64,000 nucleotides of DNA from Henricia sp. BOLD:AAB3569 (lineage: Eukaryota; Echinodermata; Asteroidea; Spinulosida; Echinasteridae): the NCBI GenBank assembly GCA_037783545.1, contig JBBELK010000024.1:1-64000 (forward strand). Direction: 5' to 3'. Below the pieces are notes generated by a model that saw only the letters and a list, made by a program, of their open reading frames with translations, did not search any database and was not told the origin of the DNA. Shown in pieces: positions 23,159 through 35,483 of this stretch. The stretch's first letter is position 1, and every line of letters begins with the position of its first letter. Both the position numbers and the translations under genes were made by a program.

Positions 23159-25914
23159 CAATGCCCCCAAAAGAATTTCTTTTAATTTCAAACGTCTGTT
23201 ATGTTTGAATGGAAGGTGGCGGTGATGCCCTCAAATCGAGCACCGAATGGACAAGTTTAAAAATGTAGCCCTGGCTGGCAGTTTAAAAATAGTGACACAC
23301 TGTTGTCCTGCATACACATACAGTAGACATACTAATGCACGTTTATCCCAGTGATTCCTTTGGAGTGTTATATTGAGTCACACCTTATTGCTTATTTAGG
23401 ACCGGTTCAAAACGGTCCTTATTTTCCCAGCCAACCATGACACGGACAACAATAAACTCTGCCAAGCGTGAGGAATGTTTGTCACTTTGCTTTATTACAG
23501 CAGGGGTTGCTGGCATTTTTTTTCCTGGTAAGCTTCCCAGAAGTATTATTAAACGTTTTAGTGTCGCTGTCTTCACACATTGTTGATTCTCGGCTGTTCC
23601 ATCTGCATGTTTATGTAGGTTGAATGTCTTTGTTTAGGGTGTTATTCAGTTCTGCGTGGGTTGGAAATGTATTGACGAGTGTTGAAAAAAAATGCAAACA
23701 TTTGTCATTGGGATGCATATAGATGGTCCAACTTTGGTCCAACAAAAAAATATCTTAGTTGTCTGAATGATCTGCGGTACCAGTACGTAAACTGTTTTAC
23801 TATCAAAAACGGCCTTATTCCAGCCCCTTTTCGGTGGTTTACAAAGACAAGTTTTGGTTTAACCTGGTTTAACTATCGATAAACTCTCCACTTGTTGTTT
23901 GATCGGTTTCACATGCCATTTTTGAAAAATATCTGTGGTGACATTTTTGTTCAATCTTCCATTTACCAAGAAGTACATACATTGAACATGTATGTCAGTT
24001 GTCATTCTTAAAATGTTGCTCTTGTGTAATCTATGACAAGGTGTTTTACAATAAAAAGCCGACAATGATTGTGTAATGTTAAAATGTGTGTCCTGTCTGG
24101 CATGTAATTTGCGATTGAAAAAATATCCCACGTCCTCCTCTCATTCAGTTAAGTGGGTGTAGTGTTCGTGTCACCAAGGTGTCGTATATGCAACTAATTT
24201 ATCGGGACCTTTGGCTGTCTTTCGTCAATGGAGCGTCCCAATTTATTATTCCAACATTGATTTACAGAGAACTGCTCTCACAACATGAACAAACCAACCC
24301 TCTCTGAAAACATTTACTTGAGGCAAACAAGACCCCCAAAGAACTAACAAACAGTGCTTGTGAAGCCTCCTCATATTCACTGGTGCCCAGCGCCTTTAGG
24401 GGACCTTACCAGCCTCCCAACCCCTCCAAATTATCTCAATTTCTTTGTCGGCTCGGCAAGCTTCTGTGGAAAGCCGAGTTGCGCCGAGCCGATCAACAAC
24501 TCTGGTTTTCTCTCAAATTGCGCTATTGACAATTTATCACCAGTAGGTTTGGGCCATTGTCAGGTTTTGTTTATCCAAGCCGGAGTTTGCAGAATGATTC
24601 ACATGCATACATGGCGGGCGGGCGGGCGTCTTTTCACCCAAGCCCCTCACAACCCAAAGGTCGCGACCTGTAAAATTGGTAATTTGTCATGGCATGTCTC
24701 AAACCAATGTCTATTGCAAAGCAGATAGGATGGACTTGGGATAAAACTGAATGATTACCCCTTGGTGTGTAGATTGTTTGTACAACTGTACTCGTGCATT
24801 ACTCAGTGAGAAAAGAATGAGTGCTCTATAAGCTTGGGTTGTATACTGTAAAAAGTGGGAAATGTACCCAAAATTGTATGTTATTTAAAAAAGGGAAATG
24901 TCACCACAAATATTTCTCAAAGAACAAGGCTGTAGCAAATGAAGACATACATGTATACGTATACAAGCCTCGGTTTTCTCCACTAAAAGGGCAATGCCAA
25001 ATTGTATCAATTATTTTTTAATAAGGCAATTTCATTTAATAATTTAAAAATCGGTGATTTGAAAAGGGCACCAAGGTCCCTCATATGTGCGGTAGCCTCC
25101 CTAAAATTTGAGTTCTTTGTACGTGTACATGTACATGCCCCTACGACTCAAACCCGAGTTAAGGGCATAGGCAAGGCAAGGCAAATGTACATGACACTGT
25201 TAATTTTGCAGTTTGTCAACCTGAACTGAAGTAGTTAAACTTATGGTTAGCTTTAATCTCAAAAAGAGTGTGGACTTTTGGGGAAATATTTTTGAAACTT
25301 GTTCCCCCCAGGTTGTTAAATTTTTCTTTCGCTTTAGGATTTTTCTTTTTCTTTTTCCTTCTATTTATTGAGTTTTTGTCATCAATTAATCTCACTGAAA
25401 AATGTGTGGCCTTTTTGCTTGTACAGTTGTGTATTAAGTATGTAAGTGAAAGAGATGTATAACAGTGTAACATACTATATGCAAAAACATGGAAGGGTCA
25501 GTTTGAGTGTGCATTTCAACCATGTGAGCTTGTAATTTTTGTATATTATAATGTCTCGGAATATGTGTCATTACTGTTTACTGTGTACATGTACAATGCT
25601 TAACACGGGGAGATGTAACTTAAATATAACTCTGTAAATCAGTTGTATAAATTGTAAAAATGCACACACGTGTAGCTTGGTATTAGCCTACGAGAAGAAA
25701 AAAAATCAGCATGTAGTTAGAAATTTAAATTACAAAGAAACACGAATTACACACCTGCTGGGAGTCAAAATCTGGAAGTTGACCATTAATTAGGAATGTG
25801 ATTGTTTTGGTTTTTCCCGGAACTTTTTTTTGTCTCATTGGTTTGTGACAAAGATTAATCCGAAAAAAAAACGGAACAAATCACATCCCTGACATGTACA
25901 TCGATGCATTGTAC
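23159..25914. other. no gene recognised
   Basis: Contains a 10-bp stem hairpin (tcggctcggc at 24448-24457 and its reverse complement at 24483-24492) and a (gcgg)n run at about 24613-24628. No coding evidence. Confidence 0.4.
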
Positions 25915-26020
25915 AATGTACGTACAAATTTGACGCAGGTCGCTTTTAGAAAAAAAGTGGCGTGGAAGGAATTTATGACGCACTGAAAATCCTAGAATCA
26001 CAAAAACACTTCACGCCCGA
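25915..26020. mobile_element. partial copy of the ggtggattca MITE family
   Basis: The words tttgacgcaggtcgctttt, cgcactgaaaatcc and agaatcacaaaaacac follow the same order as the left half of the element at 22912. The terminal inverted repeats are not complete. Confidence 0.45.
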
Positions 26021-26352
26021 GTTAATTTTGTAGTTTAAACAAAAATAAATACATATAAAGTTTTAATGTTAGTATTAAGTTATTTTCTCCACTTTGTCAA
26101 TCAAAAATGTTATCATTAATGAGGGCGACGTTATTTCTGGCATCAAATGAATACAGATGTGCATTGGAAGTTGTTCAGAAGTGCCGTATGTAAGTCAGTC
26201 ATGTTCAATTGTGCCGTAAATCAGCTTGTACAATGTCGTGATTATCTGCTGCCAAATTGTGAGAATAAAACTATTGTATTACGTAGCTGTGTTTAAAAAT
26301 GCCTTCGATTTATTCTTCTATTGCTGTGTCTGTGAGTTTCAAAAATCTGTCA

Positions 26353-26738
26353 TTTAGCGTGTTTCTATTGAAGATCCAGGATTTTACCAGTAAACCCATT
26401 TACCGGTAAATAGCGGGTAACGCAAAGTTTCTACTGAGCTGCTCCTGCTGGAAAATAGCGGAGCTTGTTGGCCTTCGTCACGGTACCGGTCTGTGAGTTT
26501 GCCGGTTAAAGGTCACATGCTGAGGTCAAACATTGTGTGCATTAGATCAGTCATTGTTGCGGTCACAAGTTTACATTTTCTCTCTTGTATGTGCACTTGG
26601 GCGGAACGGTGTGTTTCTATTGGGGCTTAACGGATAAATTCCCCGCATTTTCCTTCCTCGATAAGGAAAATTGCCAGGAAAAATTCTCCCCGCCATTTAC
26701 CGGAAAAAAGCGGATAAGACCTGTTTCTACTAAGCACA
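26353..26738. mobile_element. palindromic repeat with gtttcta(c/t)t motifs
   Basis: gtttctattg or gtttctact occurs four times (about 26361, 26429, 26612 and 26722). The inner words tttaccggtaaatagcggg and ccgccatttaccgg are inverted. It is probably a non-autonomous element; its exact ends are uncertain. Confidence 0.5.
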
Positions 26739-27764
26739 TTTTTCATCTTTAGCATAACGCGATATATAAATTCTGTAAAACTGAACAAGATAATTAAAGC
26801 AAACTGTGGGGTAAGAATTTGGTCTAATAACAAGCATCTTTAATTCTCTCTTTGCACGAAACAGCCATATTGTCTCAATAGCAAGGCTGTACGGTACATG
26901 CAAGGACAATGACTCCTTCATGCTAAGATAGTGGTCCATTGCAAAACATGACATTTGCATACTGTACACGTAGAGCATTCTTTTTATTGCAATTTCAACA
27001 AAGGCCATCAAGTCAGCTGGGCTAGTCTTGATGGCCTTTAAAACTCATTCATGAAATTGACTGCAACGACAAGAAATATCCGACTAGAAAAACCTAAAAT
27101 ATTCACTTCCACTTTGAAGCAAAGTTCTCTTTCTTTCCTCAAAGAAGCTCATTCTTTCCTCACTGTGTTGTTTTTCTACACTTGCCCCACGAGGTCATTG
27201 CTAAACCTTGGCCCTGGGGCTACCGAATGGGTGTGTTATGACAGATGTTGCACAGCATTTTGAGGGTAAACTTTGCAGACAGCGGACTGGCTTGCTTTTT
27301 ATGATCGCCAAGAGGGTCGTTAGAAAATTGGTTTTCTTCCAATTCCAGTTTCCATGGTTGTTGTGAAAGACTTAATGGCTGCTAAGGTCCAAGTTCATGA
27401 TCACAACTTGGTGTTGGGACCACTTTAGAGAAATTGAACCAATTTTTATCATGCTTCGGTGCAGGCAGGTTTTGACTAGGCAAAAAAAAGGTTCAACCAA
27501 TATTCCAGATGTGACTATTGGTCAACCTAGATAATTTTTAGCACGTTTTTGGTGGGTGAAGGTTCATGTATACACTATTGCTGACATGACCAGCCTACAT
27601 ATGCATGTACCAGTACATGTGGGTGTGACTGCCTAATGTTGCACATTTTATGCAACATCTTGGTTTACTGCATGTACGTGTATGTCGTTAATATGCTGGG
27701 CTTGTTGGAGCACATACCGGGTAACAGTAAATTTAAAGTTACATGCATACGCATTTACACATGT
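26739..27764. other. no gene recognised
   Basis: AT-rich, with a short ggccatcaagtcagctgggc hairpin around 27004-27040. No coding or RNA feature is supported. Confidence 0.4.
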
Positions 27765-28165
27765 AGGCCTTTTCACACACTATGAAAAATCTCCGGGTTG
27801 TACACGGGTCTGACACGTGTTGACTTTTAACACAACAGCATTTCAACACGGCACTGACCCGTGTAGAGCGCTCGACCCGTGTTGAAACTAACCCACCCCG
27901 GGAGGTGGATTGAGAGCTCTCAACCCGTGTAGAAAGGTTTGACACGTGTTGAAAACCACGTGTAGATTTGGAAGCACGGCAGCAATGGGGGATTTTCCGA
28001 TTTGACCCGTGTTGCCTGCTGGCCGTGTGTGTAATGTGAAACGATACACGGGTCGAAACATTACATGTGTAGAAAAAATGCCGGTGTTGCGTTTAGTGTA
28101 AAAACACAGCCGATTTGACCCGTGTTGAAATTTTAAAAAGTTCATACATGTAGTGTGAAAATGCC
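27765..28165. mobile_element. MITE with aggccttttcacac ends, internal acacgggtc repeats
   Basis: The ends are aggccttttcacacacta and tagtgtgaaaatgcc. Inside, variants of gacccgtgttga and its reverse complement occur about ten times in both orientations. The ends match those of the elements at 42255, 47302 and 57881, but the internal words differ. Confidence 0.7.
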
Positions 28166-28218
28166 TTATGTTAACTACCTATAAGACAACTGTATAATGT
28201 ACGTCCTCTAATGGAGTA

Positions 28219-29495
28219 CCAGGGCATAATTTACAGCAAAAAAAATGTATAGCAATTTTGCTATACACTTTTGATTTTGTGTAGCAGTTTGGAAAGTTTG
28301 TGTAGCAGTTTTGAAATGTTGTGTACTACTAGTACTAGTAGGCCTACTACTAACCATCATCATAGAAATGTTGAGAAAAGAGCACTTATTCAGAATCAGA
28401 CCGGTGTCTTTTGTGTCACAAATGACACGATACTTTTTCATAGCTGCCAACTATTACGTAGTTATTACGAATTTATTAATAAATTACGAAAATACAAAAT
28501 TGCTCTTGAAAGTTACGAATTTCAAAATTTTCGCCTTAATATTTGTTTTGACAACCGAATTCACGTAATTCGGATTGAGATCAACGCTGTACAGAGACAA
28601 ATAAAATAATTAGGAAAAAAAGATGGGCGCCAGCATTTTTATTTTTTCAACTTGTTTGTACACAAGACAATTAGGGCCGAGTCAGTCTGGGGCCGAGTTT
28701 GTACACAAGGCAATGGGGGTCGAGTTGGTCTGGGGCCGAGTTTGTACACAAGGCAATGGGGGCCGAGTTGGTCTGGGGCCGAGTTTGTACACAAGGCAAT
28801 TGGGGCCGAGTCAGTCTGGGGCCGAGTTTGTACACAAGGCAATGGGGGCTGAGTTGGTCTGGGGCCGAGTTTGGGGCCGAGCCAGTCTGGGGCCGCAGTC
28901 GGATACCAGATGCGTGTATTGCTAGTATGCACGTATATTGCACACAAACTTCGTTGGAACTGTGGCCGTGTGTTGCACGTGGCGAAATGGTTGATTGAGA
29001 TCGATACTTTTTGTCATGTACTTTTGTTGATTTTATTGCAAAGTAACCGAAACATCGAAAAATACGGGAATCGATATTTTATTATCATGTACTTATGTTG
29101 GTATAATATGCTTGAAAACGTCTGGGAACCAGGTATATGTCATAAACAAGTTTTTCGGTTAGTACAGTATCGATACTACTATTGCAGGGCACCAGCGTGT
29201 TGATTGATATACTGGTATGTGTATGGAAACCAGCGCGCGTGTGATCGCTATTCAAAATGGCGCCCAAAACATTTCGACGTTCGTAATTTTCATAGAACTA
29301 TTTTTCAAACGTTCGCGCTCGCCAAATTGGGTTTATTACGAATTGGTTTATTACGAAGTTCAAACATATACTCGTCTGATGTTTTATTATAATTAATGCA
29401 TCGCAATCATTGCTACACAAGGACAAAATTGCATCGCTATGGAGGGTCAAATGCATCGCAAATTGCGATGCGATACCGGATAAATTATGCCCTGG
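28219..29495. mobile_element. 1.28-kb DNA element with 15-bp inverted ends and AGTA duplication
   Basis: The perfect terminal inverted repeats ccagggcataattta (28219-28233) and its complement (29481-29495) are flanked by AGTA on both sides (28215-28218 and 29496-29499). Sub-terminal words with ttacgaa and gcatcgcaa recur near both ends. The interior holds a 43-bp minisatellite and no transposase-like frame. I infer a non-autonomous transposon. Confidence 0.75.
28652..28897 (+). repeat. 43-bp minisatellite inside the 1.28-kb element
   Basis: About five units built from gggggccgagttggtctggg and gccgagtttgtacacaaggc. Because 43 is not a multiple of three, every frame cycles through the unit, which explains the open frames on both strands. 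It is not coding. Confidence 0.9.
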
Positions 29496-31454
29496 AGTAC
29501 TGTTGTTGCAATTGGACTGAAGCTCCGTTCTGTCATCTGTTTTTATTAGATACACTTGCTGTCGATTTGCTTTATCTTGTCTTTTTCACTTTACAACAAA
29601 TGCTGAATCTGGCCCGAGTCCAGAGAACTAGAGTAAACGGGTCTTAATTGCACTTGTATGCCAATTTGCTTGCGGTAGGTCACTTTTGCCATGTGCGCTT
29701 TGTGTGGAGTGCGTCATTAACACCACACTGCACTTTTGCATTGATAAAAAATAGCCTTTTGAAACGTAGGTCCATGTTGGTGATTTAGACCCTCCGCAGA
29801 CTGCATATCTTTAACCATATCAGGAAATCGCCGTACTTTGTGCCGTTGAAGTGTTTTTATTGGAATCCACTAGCAGATGTCCGAGGATGCCAAAATACAA
29901 TTTTTATTGTTTTGGGGGTGAAATTTGAACCGAAAAAGAAATGGCGTGCATTACCATGAATGATTATACCCATACATGTATGACACATGGCCCCTTTATG
30001 CAAAGTTAAATTCTCTATGCGTGTGCGCGCAATCATATTGATGATGGGTACAAAGTCTTACTGCTTACATGGCCTAGGACGCTTTTAACAAAGGGCAGTT
30101 TAGATTTTTACCATAAACATTAAACACCTTTGTGTGATGTGTGTTGTTAACCTATGGTCATGTACATAGCAATGCAAGTACTGGGTATTTTGGTGCACAC
30201 AGTACATTGTGCACACATTAGAACACCATAAAATTCTTATGTTTATAACCTATTGAATGTTATATTTAAACCTAATAAACGCAGTTAATTTCATTGTTTC
30301 CGTCGTAAAGGTACATCTGTATCAATTGCACTCGGGGCGAGGGGGTTGGATTTTGGTTATTTGGGGCATTTTCTCTGTCCAAGATAGTTTCACTGAGTCA
30401 AATAATCCAGTGTGAACAGTTCATCTCGGTTTTGAAATTCCATAGTGTGTGGTGAATGAGTAATTTACATTAACAACGGTCTCCATAAAAGTGTTTAGCA
30501 TCAAATAATTCTTAGTGAGAATAGCGAAAAAATAACTCACAGTAACATTTATCATTAGAAAAGTCCAATTAACGCAACCCTTTGCTTACCAATGTCGAGT
30601 TTACTCGACCACTGACCTCATAGGTTTTCACACATTTGCCCATAGGTGTGGTACACAATAAACATGTGGCAATAAACAATGCAGTATGCAAAGGGTTAAT
30701 AAATATCGGTATAGTAATATTGGTATAATAAATAATTTCTGAAGCATTTCGGAAACGGGCTCTGTTTCATTTTAATCTGGACACATTCCACTTAACAGGT
30801 ACACAATTGTGGTCCACTTTAACAGTTCTGCAAATCAACAAAAACCTTGCCCATAATTGTTTCCTTTAATATGTAATGGGATACTGTACATTTGATGATA
30901 ATGACCAGCATGGCTGTAGCATTGCTCACTGCATGGCATGCAATGGGAGCCTTGAATTAGCCACCACCAAACTCCCAACCACAGGCTTATCATAATCCCT
31001 CTGCACCAGCCTGACCAGGGTTAAACCCACATGAATAGGTACATGATTAGCTATTTCCAGATTCTGTTGTTTTGGTCATTTGCCCATGATAATCAGGTCT
31101 TTCAGACTACAATAGGCCTGCATTGTGCTCACCACAGGCACTTTTTTCTTGGGTTCAGTTCTTAGTTTCCATGGTTTGTATTTGTTCCCCATAGAACTTG
31201 TATGGTAGTGAATGTGGATTGGGCTAATTGCATTTTGTCCGCAAGCGTTGTACAAAAATCCACAAAATAGGCAGCGAAACACGGAATGCATACGTGACGT
31301 GTGCATAATGTGCTGCTTGCCGTCTTCTGAGTGAATTGGGTACAGTTTCTAAATTCCAATCTTTGGGTGGAAAAAAAACTTGAGAAATATCCAACAGTGC
31401 TTGAAATTTATCAATTTTAGGAGGGTTAATCTCACAAAAATTTGTTCATCCTTT
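29496..31454. other. no gene recognised
   Basis: AT-rich sequence with short runs such as gtgcattaccatg relics. No gene, RNA or complete element was identified. Confidence 0.4.
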
Positions 31455-31830
31455 TAAAGTGGTTTAGGCCACTGACTCGGGTGAAAACTTGGGGTTGCGA
31501 GTTCGATACCCGGCTGGGGTAGCTGAGCAAGGCACTTAATCACAATTGCTCCATCCTTCGTTGGTCCAGTGTGTAAGGTAATGCACTTTAAAGATCCCAG
31601 AGCATTCTTTCGTGAAGAGCAAGGGGGTGTAAAGCCGTTGGTCCAGTGTGTTAGGTAATGCACTTTAAAGATCCCAGAGCATTCTTTCGTGAAGAGCAAG
31701 GGGATTCCCCGGTGTCTCTGGCCGTTTCTAATTCGTCGTCCTCTCCTCATGGGTTTCCTTACGCTTGCGAGCGAGAGTGCAACGGGCACTTTTGAGGAAT
31801 TCTTGGTTTCAGTACATAATAATAATAAAA
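31455..31830 (+). mobile_element. tRNA-derived SINE with internal 77-bp duplication
   Basis: The head has ggtttaggccactgactcgg and a B-box-like gcgagttcgatacccggc. The body unit at 31561-31637 (ttggtccagtgtgtaagg to gtaaagccg) is repeated at 31638-31706. The tail, ggcacttttgaggaattctt then (ata)n, matches the tail of the SINE at 10071. Confidence 0.7.
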
Positions 31831-32954
31831 ACATGTTTGAGTTTTGTGCAAGTTTCAATTATGCAGAATTTCAAGGAGCAAAGGTACGTATGTATGTTAA
31901 GAGCGTATAATTTCCATCAATATCATATGATACATAATTTACATCAGCAGCCACACACACACAAGTTGGAACATCTGTTCCTGTACATAGGCTTGTGTTT
32001 TCATCAAACCTGTATTTAAATAAATATGGACACGGCTTTCTGCAATTGGCATAAACTTTGCTCAGCTGTTCGTGGTAATAACTTATCCTTTCCTTGACAA
32101 TGGTTCTCTCACTTTTCAAAACAAAGGCGATGGTTCTTGGTTTTATATTCTAAAATATGACGAATTCTGGGATTGTGTTCTTGAAAAAGTAAGTCCAGAG
32201 GTCTGGTTACACTTACAACATGTTATTAGATGTCCTCTTCAAGTCCAAAGTCATTTTAAGGCTCAAATCATTTCAATTATCCTAGTCAAGTCTCGAGATG
32301 TTGTGACTCAAGTCAAGCCTAACACCAACTCATGTGAGGAGGAATTGCCCACACTGGATTTATTAATGACTTCCAGATTGTCAATTCAACTAGGTGATGT
32401 CACTAAAACCGCGCATAGTCACTGTGTTCTCAATTCCGACAGTGGACGAGAAAGACAACTTGATGCATGCGCATAGTCAACTTGACGATCTAAAAGTCCT
32501 TAATAACTGGGTTAAATTGCCGTGGCCAGTTTTTCAACGGGACTCATCAAGAAAGGTACCTGATGGTTTCCTCGGCTTTCTACACACTGGTTAAAAGTAC
32601 CCCTCAGCTCGGAGAGTTTTACAGAAAGTTCATTGCTACCAAAGATTTTTCTAGATTAATTGCATTCAGCAACCTCATGAATTTGAATGTCAAATCGCCA
32701 AGTTGCACTGCCTGAAATGTTGAAAGAAATTCTTGAAGTGTGCATTCACTTGAATGTTGAAAATGTACCTGCCAGAGTGTAGTAGTTCCGTTTACTGAAT
32801 AAGGATCTGCTAATGGATTGAATGAATCAGCAACCTAAAACCACATCTTTGAATTATTTGCCCTTCAAGGAGGTTGCCTAAATACTGCTTACTGGGCTTC
32901 TGGCCCAGCTAGTGTCTTGTAAGCATCTCATGCATATATTCATTTAGGCCAACA
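31831..32954. other. no gene recognised
   Basis: Contains a caagtc-type degenerate repeat (about 32185-32330). Frames across it are short and lack family features. Confidence 0.4.
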
Positions 32955-33360
32955 CTGAACCTGGCTTTGCCGAATTGAACCCCGCATTTCCCAAAAGGTG
33001 AGTTGAAGCCGGGTATAACACACTAAATGTCAACGAAAAAAGTGAATTGAAAAAGGTGGATCAGAGCCAGGTCTGATTCACCTTTTTCAGGCTTGCTTAT
33101 AGTGTAAACGCTACCTGAATACAAATTCAGCAATTTGAGCATCCTTGGGGCAGTGCCCGTCATGTGGTAAATTGAAAAATCGGGTGCAAGTTCTGCAAAA
33201 TGCATGCGCTGCAGTCACAATTACGGTAGGAGTGACTTTTGCGGTTTGTAAAGGTGGGTTGAAGCCGAATCGAGATGTAGTGTAAAAGCAGCAGATGTTC
33301 AGTTTTGCGGCCGAAATAAAAAATGCCAGGTTATTTGTATCCACCTTTGCTGGTTCCAGT
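32955..33360 (+). mobile_element. MITE-like element, copy A
   Basis: It shares ordered words with 35484-35830 in the same orientation: gtctgattcacctttttc, cgctacctgaatacaaattc, gcaatttgagcatccttg, gcaaaatgca, and a final aaaaatgc then tgtatccaccttt. The ends carry complementary aggtg and cacctt words. It is non-coding. Confidence 0.6.
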
Positions 33361-33754
33361 GGTGTTATATCAGATCATTTAATTACATTCCTTATTTCAA
33401 GGATCCAAATCTTTTTAAAATGTTTACCACTCAGCTTTTGGACTCAGTAAAATCCCCAAAAGGCACCCTCGGGGCCATGTTGGCCTTTGTTGGTGTCCAC
33501 TGGGAAAGCCTTTCCAGGGACTGTTGCCTTTTTTGGCAGATCTTTTCCAATGAAGGAGGAGGCTCATGGTTAGTTTAAAGGTGTTATGCCGTGGAGAGAG
33601 GAATTATAATTATTTTTGCATGTTTCTATTCTTTGATATATTAATTATCGATTTCTTATCTCGTTTTACATTTTATATTAATAAAAAAAGTGAAAATTTA
33701 GGCTTATTTCCAACCCATGATTTTCCTCTTTTCTGGAAACTGTCGAAATCCCGC
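33361..33754. other. no gene recognised
   Basis: Sequence between MITE copy A and the coding-like relic. Its open frame continues into the relic, but this AT-rich part does not look like protein. Confidence 0.4.
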
Positions 33755-34060
33755 CGCTGCGGGCAGCAAACAGATTTGGCCAAATTCGTGATGTCATTTT
33801 ACGGAGACGTTTTTAGCCAAGAAAGGCTCGCGCACGATATCACTCCGCGCCAATACAATAGTCTGGTGTCGCACACATTGTGTAAGAAGAAACCTGTGTT
33901 TGGTCTTGATCCCACCGCTATGGTCGGTATGCTCGCCCGCGTGCAAGGGTGATCAAGTGCTTTGTGAAGTACACGCCGAACGAACGGCCCGCCAGCCGGT
34001 ATGGTTTCAGCGAGTGCGCGCTGAACATTCTCGTAAACTTGTTAGGCCTACATTGCATTA
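33755..34060 (+). pseudogene. frameshifted coding-like segment, family unknown
   Basis: GC content rises sharply and two consecutive frames read as plausible protein. The first includes LAKFVMSFYGDVFSQ, ITPRQYNSLVSHTLCKKKP and GLDPTAMVGMLARVQ and stops at 33952. The second starts at the same place in another frame with IKCFVKYTPNERPASRYGF and ECALNILVNLLG. A one-base frameshift near 33948-33952 would join them. I recognise no family. It sits between two related MITEs, so it may be a transposon gene remnant. It could equally be a host pseudogene or chance. Confidence 0.35.
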
Positions 34061-34281
34061 TTGACACAGTCACATCACAAGACGCCCCCAAAACACTGCT
34101 GGATAAATGTTCTAGTGTTGGGATTAAATTTAACATACACAAGTATCAAATGAAGAGGAAAGAACAGGTCTAAGTTTTTCCATCAAACGGATATTTTAGG
34201 GTTTGGTTTTTGTCTCAACAACGTACGTTCATGGTAAGTTTTACGATGAATATAAATTTGACATTTACATGGTCTAAAAAT

Positions 34282-34581
34282 TTAGGCAAAATAATTATTG
34301 ATGAAAAAGGGTTGAGAAAAAGTTGAGGAAGAAAGAGAAAGCCGAGGCAGTACCGTTCCAGTTTCCTGTTGTCGACTTCGGTCGTCGATTCGAACACCGG
34401 ACTCGCGTTGTTCTCGGATTTCTTCCTTGGTTAACATGGTTAATTCTGGCTCAAACTGATACGGTTCAACCGTAGGAAATTCACTGGATGATTCTTCATC
34501 GCTGTCGTCATGAAATGAATGCGATGAGCAACAAAAAACATCGCTATCTCCATCGGGAAAAAACGTCAACACTGGAGTCAA
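34282..34581 (-). CDS. exon-like frame, possibly P2X7-intracellular-domain-like N-terminus
   Basis: The - strand frame of 99 codons starts with ATG. It has an acidic serine-rich part (residues about 22-36, with DDSDEESSSEFP), then VEPYQFEPE (about 38-46) and a charged helix LTKEEIREQRESGVR. An acidic segment followed by a PYxFEP motif is, as I recall, typical of the N-terminus of invertebrate proteins with a P2X7-intracellular-like zinc domain. The cysteine-rich domain itself is not visible downstream. The last 20 or so residues look non-coding, and a donor-like site lies near 34343-34350. It could be a first exon, a relic or chance. The assignment is an inference from motif memory. Confidence 0.3.
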   Translation of the reverse strand: MTPVLTFFPDGDSDVFCCSSHSFHDDSDEESSSEFPTVEPYQFEPELTMLTKEEIREQRESGVRIDDRSRQQETGTVLPRLSLSSSTFSQPFFINNYFA

Positions 34582-35483
34582 TTGTCAACATGTTGTTTCA
34601 AAACGCCACGTTGTGGAATAACAAGAAACAGCCGACAGCTGTTGTTCAGATTTTGCTTCGAGTTTGGGCTGAAAAGTGGGCTAAAAACTGCTATTGTAAA
34701 AAAACATTCGCACAGTCTAATTTTTTTCTGAACAGTTTTCCTGGCATAATTAGATGTATTTAATGGTTTAATGTGTAATTTTGATAAATTCCTTTCAACA
34801 TCTTTAACCATGCACACATCACATAATCAAGAGAGAATTCAGCAGGGCCAAAAGCCTTGACTACAGAAGATAATAAAGGATGACCTCCAAGTCTATCAAA
34901 GATGAAAAAAAGAGAAATTCAAACCAAACTGGCTTATATCCAAGAGTGATATAATGATGTGTTAATTGTGTCTCTCCCTTCCATACTTGGAGTAGAAATG
35001 TCACAGGTCAAGTGGCGTTTTTATTAAAAACAATTTTGGCTTTAAAAAAGTGATCAGAATATAGTCAGATGCGAGTCCAATCCTGCACTGACCACTCTGT
35101 CAGCTTGCAAATGTGTACGTAATCCATTTCAAGTCCTACACTGCCAAATCAGTCTTTGAACTGTTTTTAAAAGTGTTTAAGGCATATTAAGTGATTATTG
35201 GCTTAATTAGCACAATTAAGGCCAGTTCTTTGGTTGGTGTTCAGCCTACTTTGTGAAAGGTGCAAAATTGAAGGGGAATTAATCCCAGGAAGCAAAACAA
35301 TTATTGCTAATCAACTAGTGCAAACCATATTTTCGTTACTTTCTTGTAGGACCTACGTACAGGCCAAGATCCACAGTACAAGTTTCGGCTAGTAAAGTAA
35401 TTACAGCTTTATCTGCTAACACAGGCTTTATCATTTTAAAAAAAAAAACATTTTGGAAGATTATAACAGCTTGTAAAACACCA
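34582..35483. other. no gene recognised
   Basis: AT-rich, with no exon or repeat boundary identified. Confidence 0.4.

Noticed and set aside
28623..28947. Open frames of about 100 aa on both strands
   Set aside because: The 43-bp unit cycles through all frames without stops, so openness is expected.
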